Positions 1 to 6,257 are shown, counted from the stretch's first letter. The stretch is 7,135 nt of DNA from an uncultured Brevundimonas sp. (GCA_946481405.1 CAMLNY010000052.1:1-7135), one strand, 5' to 3'. Notes: generated from the letters alone by a model not told the origin. Made by a program: numbers and translations.

Positions 1-489
1 GACAGCCGCGGCCCCATCCTGTTCCGCCAGCAACGAACCGGCCTGAACGGCCATATCTTCACCATATACAAGTTCCGCACCATGACGGTGGCGGAACCCG
101 GCGCCTCGGTCCGCCATGCGACGCGGGAAGACAAGCGCGTAACGCGGGTCGGTCGCTTCCTGCGCGAGACCAGCCTGGACGAAATTCCGCAACTGCTGAA
201 CGTCTTGAAGGGCGAGATGGCGCTGGTCGGTCCGCGTCCGCACGCAGTAGAGCATGACCGGCACTACGCCGCCCTCCTGCCCCACTACGATCGTCGCTTC
301 GCCGTCCGCCCGGGGCTGACCGGTCTGGCGCAGATACAGGGGCTGCGCGGCGAGGTCCACGACGTCAGCTGCATGGCGCGCCGCGTCGACGCCGACGTCC
401 TGTACGCCACGCACTGGAGCTTCCCCGGGGACGTGGCGATCATGGTCCGGACCCTGCCGCTGCTTCTGGCGCGGGTGAACGCCTACTGA
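1..489 (+). CDS. Bacterial sugar transferase (polyprenyl-phosphate sugar-1-phosphate transferase), C-terminal part
   Basis: This is the end of a membrane-associated enzyme of the bacterial sugar transferase family (WcaJ/ExoY/PglC-like). Such enzymes move a sugar-1-phosphate from a nucleotide sugar to undecaprenyl phosphate, the first step in building an exopolysaccharide, O-antigen or holdfast repeat unit at the inner membrane. The gene is open in frame 1 from the left edge, so its start lies outside. Visible family motifs, numbered from base 1, are GPILFRQ, the IYKFRTM motif near residues 22-28, SLDEIPQLLNVLKGEM with the Asp60-Glu61 dyad that is catalytic in PglC, VGPRP, and RPGLTGLAQIQG. 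A first ATG at 82 is internal to KFRTM and cannot be the real start. The usual N-terminal membrane region is not visible, so a short PglC-like form and a long WcaJ-like form cannot be told apart. The donor sugar cannot be read from the sequence. The gene converges on yjfC with 4 bp between the stop codons. Confidence 0.93.
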   Translation, partial: DSRGPILFRQQRTGLNGHIFTIYKFRTMTVAEPGASVRHATREDKRVTRVGRFLRETSLDEIPQLLNVLKGEMALVGPRPHAVEHDRHYAALLPHYDRRFAVRPGLTGLAQIQGLRGEVHDVSCMARRVDADVLYATHWSFPGDVAIMVRTLPLLLARVNAY

Positions 490-499
490 CTGATCAGTC
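488..499. repeat. 12-bp perfect palindrome over two convergent stop codons
   Basis: GACTGATCAGTC is its own reverse complement. It contains the end of the plus-strand TGA of the sugar transferase (487-489) and all of the minus-strand TGA of yjfC (494-496). It has no U-tract on either side and is too short and tightly centred to make a good terminator hairpin. It may simply follow from the two converging stop codons. The sequence observation is certain, but a function is doubtful. Confidence 0.4.
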
Positions 500-1654
500 G
501 CGGATGAAGTGGGGGACGAAGCGCGAGGTGTTGCGCGTGATCCGGCCTTCGTCCTCGCGCACTGACATCCCGGCCGGTTCCTCGCCCACGACCCACGAAC
601 CGATGATGGCGTGGCGACCGTCGAAGACGGGCGGAGCATGGACCGCCTGGACGATGGCGCGGCCGTCATAGCCCTGATCCAGACCGCGCTCGGTCCCGGC
701 GGCGTCGACGATCTCGATGTTGGCGCCCTCGCGCGAGAAAAGGGGCTTCCGCACATGGGCGGCCGAGAGAGCCGCGGCCCTGGGGTCGTCCTCGAAGTAG
801 CTTTCCAGCAGGTTCGGGTGGCCGGCGTGCCGCTCCCACAGCAGCGGCAGGATGCCCTTGTTGGAGAGGATGGATTTCCACGCCGGCTCCAGCACCGTGA
901 CTTCGGCCGTCGGCAGGGGTTCGGCGTAGTCGTCGCGCAGCATCTGTTCCCACGGATAGAGCTTGAACATGGCCTGGATCAGCCAGTTCTCCTCGTCCAC
1001 GAACCGGCCGTCGGCGTTCAGGCCGATGTCGCCGATGGCGACGAACTTGGGGTCCAGCCCCGCCTGTTTCGCCAGATCTTCAAGGAACCGCACCGTCTGG
1101 CGGTCCTAGACGAAGTCCGGGTCGGACGAGAAATGCACGAAGCCGCCGTCCGGGAAGATGGCCCGGAAGCGAGCGATCAGCTTCTCGTGCAGGCTGTTGA
1201 ACTGGTCGGCGTCGGCCGGGATCGAGGCGTCGGCGATCCGGTCCTCCAGCCACAGCCATTGGAACACCGCGCTCTCGTAGATCGAGGTCGGGGTGTCGGC
1301 GTTGTACTCGTAGAGTTTGGCCGGACCCTTGCCGTCATAAGCGAAGTCGAAGCGGCCGTAGAGGGACGGTTCGCCCCGCTTCCAGCTGTCGGCGACGTAG
1401 TCCCGGAGTGTCTCCGGGATGTCGAGTTCGGCCATCAGCCGTTCGGACTTCACCGCCTCGTCGACGAGGTCGAGGCACATCTGATGCAGTTCGGCCGTCG
1501 GCGTCTCGATCCCCTCCTCCACCTGCTGCAGGGTCAGGGCGTAGGCGGCGCCCTCCTCCCAGTAGGCGGAGCCGGAATCGTGGTGCCAGGTGAAGCCCAG
1601 ACCATCGGCGCGCGCCTGCCAGTCCGGGCGTTCGGGGAGGATGAGGCGTTGCAT
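494..1654 (-). pseudogene. yjfC: Glutathionylspermidine-synthase-like ATP-grasp protein (YjfC/YgiC family), interrupted by an in-frame amber codon
   Basis: Family members resemble the synthetase domain of E. coli GspS, which uses ATP to join the glycine carboxylate of glutathione to spermidine; the true substrate of YjfC/YgiC is not established. Read from ATG 1654 to TGA 494, the frame is 386 codons plus stop, which fits the usual YgiC/YjfC length of about 386. It has one internal TAG at codon 183. Before it (residues 1-182) are GRFDF (Arg101, Asp103) and YEYNADTPTS (Glu116, Asn118), matching the spacing of the catalytic Arg and the Mg/ATP ligands of GspS. After it are FKLYPWE (about 231-236), EPAWKSILSNKGILPLLWE, KPLFSREGAN (Lys303, an expected ATP-binding lysine), IGSWVV and SRFVPHF. 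The reading frame is the same on both sides, so this is a nonsense substitution and not a frameshift. Relatives have Glu-Asp-Arg here, so GAG to TAG is the likely change. A restart at GTG 1093 is possible but has no clear ribosome binding site and would lack the metal ligands. The gene is last in the leftward arm, 10 bp after yjfJ. Confidence 0.9.
1106..1108 (-). other. In-frame amber (TAG) codon within yjfC
   Basis: On the minus strand the codons read GTG CAT TTC TCG TCC GAC CCG GAC TTC GTC TAG GAC CGC. The protein would be VHFSSDPDFV-stop-DRQTVRFLEDL. E. coli relatives read roughly VHF...DEDRGTVQYLQD, so the stop replaces a glutamate. Changing plus-strand base 1108 from A to C would restore GAG. 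Nothing around it looks like a selenocysteine or pyrrolysine context that I can recognise. Confidence 0.9.
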
Positions 1655-1664
1655 GGTCGGGGCG

Positions 1665-2408
1665 TCAGCCCGGCTCCTTCTCGCCCGGCGTGGCCTGACC
1701 GATGCGCGGGGTGACCACCGTCACGTCCGACTGCGTCAGGCGGGCCAGCACGTCGTCGGCCGAGGCGTGACCCGGCAGGATGCCCGCTTCCTTCAGCTTG
1801 GCGTCGAGGTCGGCGCCGGTGCGCTTGTCCTCCAGCTCCTGGCCGACGCGCAGGCGTTCTTCCTGTACGGCCTGACGCTGCTTGATGCGTTGCAGGCTGT
1901 CGGCGGCCGAGCCGATGCGCGAATGGGCGCCGGCCGATTGCAGGGCGACCGAGGTCTGGGCGCGCTGGACACTCTCGTTGACCTTCACGATGTCGATCTC
2001 GCGACGCAGGGTCTCGATCTTCTGGTCGGTCGAGGCGATGGCGGCGCGCAGACGGGTCTCCGCCTCCTTCATGCCCTCGATGACCGGGCCGCGCGTGGCG
2101 ATCTCGGTCTCCAGCTCGGCGATCCGGCCGGCGACCTCGCGGGCCAGATCGGTCTTGCCCTGGCCGAGGGCGGCGCGGGCCGAGCTTTCGTATTTGGCGA
2201 TCTGGTCCCGGAATGAGGTCATCTCGTTCTCGGCCATGCGGCGGCGGGCGACGAGGCCGGCGAGATCGTCGCGGGCTTTCCCTTGGGCGGTGTCGGCGTC
2301 GCGGATTTCCTGATCGAGGATCTTCAGGGCGTTCTGGTCGACAACCGACTGGGCCGCGTCATGGGCCGTGCCGCGGAACAGGGCGGAGAGTTTGGACAGC
2401 ATGGACAT
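1665..2408 (-). CDS. yjfJ: PspA/IM30 family membrane-associated coiled-coil protein (YjfJ-like)
   Basis: This 247-residue protein belongs to the PspA/IM30/Vipp1 (ESCRT-III-like) family, whose members bind and stabilise the inner face of the cytoplasmic membrane. Residues 1-20 (MSMLSKLSALFRGTAHDAAQ) can form the amphipathic membrane-binding helix. Residues 23-38 (VVDQNALKILDQEIRD) match the family's start of helix 1. Residues about 40-205 are charged, leucine- and alanine-rich heptads typical of its long coiled coils, with SVALQSAGAHSRIGSAADSLQRI in the fourth-helix region. The C-terminal tail has a short ADDVLARL segment. Its position between yjfI and yjfC marks it as the YjfJ paralogue and not the PspA of the pspABC stress operon. 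ATG 2408 has a good ribosome binding site, GGAG, 8 bases upstream. It follows yjfI by 17 bp and precedes yjfC by 10 bp, so the three are probably one transcript. Confidence 0.93.
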   Translation of the reverse strand: MSMLSKLSALFRGTAHDAAQSVVDQNALKILDQEIRDADTAQGKARDDLAGLVARRRMAENEMTSFRDQIAKYESSARAALGQGKTDLAREVAGRIAELETEIATRGPVIEGMKEAETRLRAAIASTDQKIETLRREIDIVKVNESVQRAQTSVALQSAGAHSRIGSAADSLQRIKQRQAVQEERLRVGQELEDKRTGADLDAKLKEAGILPGHASADDVLARLTQSDVTVVTPRIGQATPGEKEPG

Positions 2409-2425
2409 TCGAAGGTCTCCGGAGA

Positions 2426-3106
2426 TCAGGCGGCGAAGGTATCGCGCAAGGCGGTCGCGTCGATGGCGTTTTCGGCCAGCGTCCGCAGTTCGATCAGGAT
2501 AGTCTGCAGCGTCGTCTTGGACGACAGCTCGCCCATCAGCTCATAGACGTCCTGATCGCCGACCGTGGTGATGGCGAAGTTCGACAGGGGCACGACGCGC
2601 TGGGCCTTCAACAGAAACTCGTTGAAGCGGGCGGTGTCGGACTGTTCCGACACAGGCCACAGCAGGACCGAACAGACGATCTGGGCGCCGCCGACCGACA
2701 GATAGATCGGCAGGTCGCCATACTCGTGCATGGTGACGAGCAGGACCGGGTCGGCGCCTTCCAGAACCCGGGCGGTCAGTTCGCCCTCGCGCACGAGTGA
2801 GGTCTCCTCCAGCGCCGCCTTGACGGCGGGCACGGTCCAGGCGGTTTCGATGACGGCGTCCATGTGAGGATCGGCTCCGGTTGATGGCGAAGAAGTGGGA
2901 CGGGGACGGCGGGGCGCAAGCTCCGGCCCTCTCGTTCCGTCGGTGACGATGGCGTGCACGGCGGCGCGGACATCGTCTTTGCAGCCCTGGGGGACCCAGA
3001 ACTCCAGCTTGATCATGCCGGCGTCGCGACGCGCCTTTCGCCAGGCGCGGATGCGATCCGTCCCGGAGGCAGGCGCTGAGGTGTCCACGGTGCTCGTCAT
3101 GTACAT
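2426..3106 (-). CDS. yjfI: YjfI family (DUF2170) protein with an extra N-terminal module
   Basis: The 226-residue frame has two parts. Residues about 82-226 match YjfI/DUF2170, a small cytosolic family of unknown function found beside YjfJ: ELTARVLEGADPVLLVTM, GGAQIVCSVLLWPV, RFNEFLLKAQRVVPLSNFAI, a glycine-aspartate VYELMGELSS element and LQTILIELRTLAENAID. E. coli YjfI is about 133 residues, so the N-terminal 81 are extra. They contain TDRIRAWRKARRDAGMIKLEFWVP followed by a helix, which recalls the N-terminus of small MazE/ribbon-helix-helix-like proteins (R-rich helix, GM, strand ending WVP). A Pro/Arg/Ser-rich linker (residues 59-80) follows. The start is uncertain: ATG 3106 or 3100 (MYM) gives the full form and lacks a Shine-Dalgarno sequence, suggesting a leaderless or weakly translated message. 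ATG 2863 has GGAG 11 bases upstream and would give a DUF2170-only protein of 145 residues. It is the first gene of the leftward arm, divergent from yjfK. Confidence 0.82.
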   Translation of the reverse strand: MYMTSTVDTSAPASGTDRIRAWRKARRDAGMIKLEFWVPQGCKDDVRAAVHAIVTDGTRGPELAPRRPRPTSSPSTGADPHMDAVIETAWTVPAVKAALEETSLVREGELTARVLEGADPVLLVTMHEYGDLPIYLSVGGAQIVCSVLLWPVSEQSDTARFNEFLLKAQRVVPLSNFAITTVGDQDVYELMGELSSKTTLQTILIELRTLAENAIDATALRDTFAA

Positions 3107-3121
3107 GTAACGCGTAACATG
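3104..3121. promoter_or_regulatory. Imperfect palindrome / GTAAC direct repeat at the yjfI start
   Basis: CATGTAACGCGTAACATG matches its own reverse complement at 16 of 18 positions, centred on ACGCGT. It also contains the direct repeat GTAAC GC GTAAC. It begins with the yjfI start codon (3104-3106, minus strand) and ends 6 bases before the candidate yjfK promoter. This is where a dimeric repressor could control both arms. No known regulator's site is recognised, and the operator role is inferred. Confidence 0.35.
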
Positions 3122-3126
3122 AACGC

Positions 3127-3155
3127 TTGACGTCCGGCAAGCGGGATGCGAATTC
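3127..3155 (+). promoter_or_regulatory. Candidate housekeeping promoter for yjfK-yjfL-yjfM
   Basis: TTGACG at 3127-3132 is a perfect -35 box. GCGAATTC at 3148-3155 partly fits the Caulobacter -10 consensus GCTANAWC, and the spacing is within the range described for that promoter class. Transcription would begin near 3160-3165, about 30 bases before the yjfK ATG at 3193. The -10 match is imperfect, so this is a candidate only. Confidence 0.4.
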
Positions 3156-3192
3156 CTTCACGGTCGCCACGGGGCGGCGTAAAGACCGGACC

Positions 3193-3855
3193 ATGTTCAA
3201 GCGTCTCTTCGGCGGTCAGCCCGCGGCGGAACCGGCCAACCGGCTGGCGGTGGTGCGCAACATCACCGTGGGCCGCACCGTGTCGCTGGATCCCCTGGCC
3301 TGGCGCCGGCTTCAGCCCGAGACCGTGTTCAATCTGGATCGCGACGCGCTGGAGATCACGGCGCAGGGGGTGATCGCGCTGGACAGCGGTCAGCACGTCC
3401 ACCGCTTCTACACCGACGACCACGTCATGCTTCAGGCCATGAGCGACGACGCGAGCGGCGTTGAAGCCTATGACTTCTCGCTGTTCATCCCGTGGACCAG
3501 CGCCTATCCGCCCGGGCCGCGCGAACGTCGCATCTGGACCGATCGGCTGTCGGAACCGGTCTTCGACGGGACGGCCGAGGAACTGCCGTCCTATCCCCGC
3601 TACTGGTTCGCCGAGAGCGATGCGCGTCAGCCGCCGGTCACCCTGTGGGAGACGATCTGGGACGACCGGACGGCGACCGTTCCCTATGGTCGCATCTTCC
3701 AGACCTGCATGCTGTACGCGCGAGAGCTGTCGGGCGGCCGCGAGCTGATGCTGGCGCTTGAGATGGAGCCCGAGAAGGCCCCCGGAAAATCCGCCGACGT
3801 CAGCCATGAGATCATGGTCGGCATCCCCCTGGAAGTCGGCGAGTTCACGGCGTGA
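3193..3855 (+). CDS. yjfK: YjfK family (DUF2491) protein
   Basis: This 220-residue protein matches DUF2491, the YjfK family, known mainly from its place next to YjfJ and YjfL; its activity is unknown. E. coli YjfK is about 219 residues. The start at ATG 3193 (MFKRLFGG) is chosen because it gives this length and the typical short basic-hydrophobic beginning. The upstream in-frame TTG at 3127 would add 22 residues and overlap the candidate -35 box. Features seen are VGRTVSLDPLAWRRL, a run of beta-rich sequence (ITAQGVIALDSGQHVHRFYTDD), the acidic and aromatic LFIPWTSAYPPGP segment, PSYPRYWF, and RIFQTCMLYAREL near the end. There is no signal peptide or membrane segment, so a cytosolic location is expected. 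It leads the rightward arm and is followed 30 bp later by yjfL. Confidence 0.88.
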   Translation: MFKRLFGGQPAAEPANRLAVVRNITVGRTVSLDPLAWRRLQPETVFNLDRDALEITAQGVIALDSGQHVHRFYTDDHVMLQAMSDDASGVEAYDFSLFIPWTSAYPPGPRERRIWTDRLSEPVFDGTAEELPSYPRYWFAESDARQPPVTLWETIWDDRTATVPYGRIFQTCMLYARELSGGRELMLALEMEPEKAPGKSADVSHEIMVGIPLEVGEFTA

Positions 3856-3885
3856 GCCGCCCCGCACATATGGAGCACTGAGACG

Positions 3886-4296
3886 ATGGACTGGTTCGCA
3901 TTCCAGACGGGGGCCACGGCCTTCGTCATCGCCTTCGCCGCAGCGGGCGTCTTCACCGTGGCCTTCAAGCTGATTTACCAGTGGGTCACGCCGTATCACG
4001 AGCGGACCCTGATCCGGGAGGGCAATCCCGCCGCCGCCATCGCCCTGGGCGGCGCCCTGATCGGCTATGTCCTGCCGCTGGCCTCGGCCTTGTCGCACAC
4101 CGTCAGCCTGATGGAATTCGCCGCCTGGGCGACGCTGGCGGGGATCATCCAGATCGTCGTCTTCGTGGTCGTCAGCCGGTTGGCGTTCAAGAACCTCGCG
4201 GAGCGGATCGAGAAGGGCGAGATCGCCGCCGCCATCTATCTGGCCTCGATTTCCATCTGCGTCGGCTTGCTGAACGCCGCCTGCATGACGACGTGA
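3886..4296 (+). CDS. yjfL: YjfL family (DUF350) four-helix inner-membrane protein
   Basis: This is a 136-residue hydrophobic protein of the DUF350 family (E. coli YjfL, about 132 residues), function unknown. Four membrane segments are evident at roughly residues 9-30, 48-70, 76-98 and 112-133. Conserved family features are TPYHER after helix 1, then LIREGNPAAAIALGGALIGYVLPLAS, and the C-terminal NAACMT, which is nearly identical in E. coli YjfL. DUF350 proteins often look like two repeats of a two-helix unit, and the G/A-rich faces of helices 2 and 4 fit that. ATG 3886 has GGAG 10 bases upstream. It sits between yjfK and yjfM, with 8 bp to the next start, so the three genes are very likely co-transcribed. 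It may be the membrane anchor or channel for the PspA-type partner, but this is inference. Confidence 0.93.
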   Translation: MDWFAFQTGATAFVIAFAAAGVFTVAFKLIYQWVTPYHERTLIREGNPAAAIALGGALIGYVLPLASALSHTVSLMEFAAWATLAGIIQIVVFVVVSRLAFKNLAERIEKGEIAAAIYLASISICVGLLNAACMTT

Positions 4297-4304
4297 GGGC
4301 GGAC

Positions 4305-4925
4305 ATGAGCGACACGCCCTCCCCGACCCCGGAAACGAAGACGATGCGCCGCATGAAGCGCTCCCGGACGCTGCAGGTCACCAGCCTGATGGCCACGGCC
4401 TCCTTCTCGCTGGCCGCCTGCGGCGCGCCCCAGGTCGCCGTGCCCGATCCGGAGCCGGCGCTCGCCTACACTTCGCTGGAAGAGTGCAAGGCGGCCAACG
4501 ACATCAGCGATGCGGAGTGCGAGACGGCCGACGCCAACGCCCGCGCCCAGGCCGCCGAGACCGCGCCCCGCTATGCGACCCAGTCGGAATGCGAAGGCCA
4601 GTGGGGCCCGAACCAGTGCCAGCCGAACAATCACGGCGGTGGGTCGTTCTTCACCCCCCTGCTGACCGGCTTCGTCATCGGCCAGCTGCTGAACGGCGGC
4701 GGCTATCGCGGCGGCGGGCCGCTGTATCGCGATCGCGACGGCAACTATCAGAACGGCTACGGCGGCGGCTATCTGGCCCGCGACTACCGGACGGGCCGCT
4801 ACGTCGCCAACGGCCGGGAGTACGGCGCCGATGTCGCGCGTCAGGCGCCGTCGCGGGTGCAGAGCCGCACGACCGTCGTGTCGCGCGGCGGCTTCGGCGG
4901 CGGCGGACGGGGTTACGGGGGCTGA
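4305..4925 (+). CDS. yjfM: YjfM/YgiB family (DUF1190) lipoprotein with a Gly-rich, Gly-Gly-ending tail
   Basis: This DUF1190 protein is predicted to be an outer-membrane lipoprotein. A basic N-terminus (MRRMKRSR) and hydrophobic stretch lead to a lipobox SLAAC at Cys39 (counted from ATG 4305). Gly at +2 does not signal inner-membrane retention. The exported part has two cysteine pairs, Cys61/Cys72 and Cys96/Cys105, in contexts typical of the family (LEECKAAN...DAEC, then TAPRYATQSECEG...QCQ), likely disulfides. A hydrophobic FFTPLLTGFVIGQLL segment follows, then Gly/Tyr/Arg-rich sequence, a GRYVANGREYG element, TTVVSRGGFG and the end RGYGG. As I recall, E. coli YgiB also ends in Gly-Gly. ATG 4305 has a GAGGGCGG ribosome binding site and lies 8 bp after yjfL. 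ATG 4344, giving a 193-residue protein with a more usual 25-residue signal, is an equally good choice. Function is unknown. Confidence 0.88.
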   Translation: MSDTPSPTPETKTMRRMKRSRTLQVTSLMATASFSLAACGAPQVAVPDPEPALAYTSLEECKAANDISDAECETADANARAQAAETAPRYATQSECEGQWGPNQCQPNNHGGGSFFTPLLTGFVIGQLLNGGGYRGGGPLYRDRDGNYQNGYGGGYLARDYRTGRYVANGREYGADVARQAPSRVQSRTTVVSRGGFGGGGRGYGG

Positions 4926-4933
4926 CGCCCCCG
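4916..4933 (+). terminator. GC-rich hairpin over the yjfM stop codon (weak terminator candidate)
   Basis: CGGGGGC and GCCCCCG form a 7-bp perfect stem (4916-4922 and 4927-4933) around the loop TGAC, which holds the yjfM stop codon at 4923-4925. The following bases CTTCCTCAG are pyrimidine-rich but have no real U-tract. It lies in the 13-bp gap between the convergent yjfM and transporter genes. It may slow or end transcription in either direction, but it is not a classic intrinsic terminator. Confidence 0.35.
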
Positions 4934-4938
4934 CTTCC

Positions 4939-6222
4939 TCAGTGACCGCCCGCGACCGGGGCGGATACCTCACCGCGCGGCTTCGTCCGCGCCGCAGCGA
5001 TGGCGAAGACCGTCAGGCCGATGTAGCCGACCAGCGGCACCACGAAAGCCGGGGTCAGGTTGCCGCCCGCGCCGTCGGCGATCTGGCCGGCCAGCAGCGG
5101 CAGAAGCGCCCCGCCGATGATGCCGAAGACCAGCAGGCCCGAGGTCGCCGAGGTCGGCGCCGAGGATCGCTCCAGCGTCAGGGTGAAGATGGTGGGGAAC
5201 ATCACAGAGTTGAACAGGCCGATCGACAGGGCCGCATAGGCCGCCGTGGTCCCGCCCGTCTGCATGACGAAGAAGCAGAGGACGCCCGCCAGCACCGTGC
5301 AGGCGGCCAGCAGCCATCCGGCCGGAATGAAGCGCAGCAGGAAGCTGCCGATGAAGCGACCGACCATGGCCCCGCCCCAGTAGAAGGCGACCAGCTTGCC
5401 GGCCTCCTCGAGCGGACGGTTCAGAATGTGTTCCGAGGCAAGGAAATTGGTCATCAGCGAGCCGATGGTCACTTCCGAGCCGACGTAGATGAAGATGGCC
5501 AGGGCGCCGAAGACGGCCCAGGGCGAGCGGAAGGCGGTCAGGAAGTTCGAGCCTTCCTCGGCGGCCGGAGCCGCCGCGTTGATCTGCTTGCGGGCCGAGA
5601 AGATGAAGGCGGCGACCAGGGCGAAGAAGCCGCCCAGCGCCAGGAAGGCGAAGTCGATGCTGCGCATGGACTCGCCGCGCGTGGCGACGGTGACCACCGC
5701 GCCGGCCGCGAATACCCCGCCGGTGAGGAGGACATGCGACCCCAGCCACGGTCCGATCGTGGTGCCGAGGGAGTTGAAGGCCTGGGACAGGACCAGACGG
5801 AAGTGCGAACTCTTTCGCGACCCCAGCTCGGCCACCAGCGGATTGGCCGCGACCTGCAGCAGGGTCACACCCGAGGCGATGACGAACAGGGCGATCAGGA
5901 TGCCGGGATACCAGTCGGCCATGGTCGAGACCGGCACGATCAGGCAGCCCGCCACCATGGTCGCCAGCGCCGCCAGGATAGCGCGGCTGTAGCCGAGGCG
6001 GGCGAGGATCCCTGCCGCCGGAAGCGAGGCGACGCCATAGGCGATGAACCAGGCGAAGGTGGTCAGGAAGGCCTCGGTGAACGACAGGTCGAACACCCGC
6101 CGCACGGCCGCGATCAGCGGATCGATCAGAGAGGTCGCGAAGCCCCAGGCGAAGAAGAGGGTCGTCACATAGGCGAAGGCGAGGCCTGTGCCCTTCGCAG
6201 GGGTCTTGATGGTGTCGGTCAT
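4939..6222 (-). CDS. FucP/GluP-family sugar:proton symporter (MFS)
   Basis: This 427-residue, twelve-helix major facilitator protein belongs to the fucose/glucose-galactose/N-acetylglucosamine (FucP, GluP, NagP) branch, which imports monosaccharides with protons through the inner membrane. Family marks are FFAWGFATSLIDPLI near residues 23-37 with Asp34 at the place of the essential FucP Asp46, SLPAAGILARLGY at 66-78, and ASGVTLLQVAANPLVAELG (116-134). The glutamate of FucP (Glu135) is Gln here, as in GluP-type members. Further marks are LSQAFNSLGTTIGP (145-158), IYVGSEVTIGSL (245-256), YWGGAMVGRFIGS (281-293), and FNSVMFPTIFTL (337-348) then GIIGGALLPLLAGQIAD. Length is usual for the family, and the protein is intact. 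Which sugar it carries cannot be read reliably. ATG 6222 follows an AGAAGGAAAC ribosome binding site at rather long spacing. The TonB-dependent receptor upstream on the same strand suggests a two-membrane sugar uptake pair. Confidence 0.92.
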   Translation of the reverse strand: MTDTIKTPAKGTGLAFAYVTTLFFAWGFATSLIDPLIAAVRRVFDLSFTEAFLTTFAWFIAYGVASLPAAGILARLGYSRAILAALATMVAGCLIVPVSTMADWYPGILIALFVIASGVTLLQVAANPLVAELGSRKSSHFRLVLSQAFNSLGTTIGPWLGSHVLLTGGVFAAGAVVTVATRGESMRSIDFAFLALGGFFALVAAFIFSARKQINAAAPAAEEGSNFLTAFRSPWAVFGALAIFIYVGSEVTIGSLMTNFLASEHILNRPLEEAGKLVAFYWGGAMVGRFIGSFLLRFIPAGWLLAACTVLAGVLCFFVMQTGGTTAAYAALSIGLFNSVMFPTIFTLTLERSSAPTSATSGLLVFGIIGGALLPLLAGQIADGAGGNLTPAFVVPLVGYIGLTVFAIAAARTKPRGEVSAPVAGGH

Positions 6223-6257
6223 CCTGGTTCCGTTTCCTTCTCGGGCGTTGGCCGCCC

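Noticed and set aside
611..1714. Long open frame (367 codons) on the plus strand opposite yjfC
   Set aside because: It is antisense to the yjfC frame, which has clear family motifs. Its product is repetitive Val/Gly/Arg-rich sequence typical of high-GC shadow frames, and no family is recognisable.
2416..2425. TCTCCGGAGA palindrome between yjfI and yjfJ
   Set aside because: It is a perfect 10-bp palindrome with no loop, so it makes a poor hairpin. It is explained by the GGAG ribosome binding site of yjfJ next to its chance complement.
3107..3192. General-stress (EcfG-type) promoter in the divergent region
   Set aside because: A GGAAT on the minus strand is followed by CGTC only after 19 bases, and the expected GGAAC with 16-17 spacing to CGTT is absent.
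2541..3200. Alternative minus-strand frame of 219 codons through yjfI and the intergenic region
   Set aside because: The sequence is Arg/His/Pro-rich, as in an out-of-frame reading of yjfI. The DUF2170-like residues are in the other frame.
3097..4098. Open frame of 333 codons on the minus strand opposite yjfK
   Set aside because: It is antisense to yjfK and yjfL, has biased composition and no recognisable motif, and would overlap the divergent promoter region.
4236..4973. Open frame of 245 codons on the minus strand opposite yjfM
   Set aside because: Its Ala/Arg/Val-rich product mirrors the Gly-rich lipoprotein codons. It has no family resemblance and runs over both the yjfM and transporter ends.
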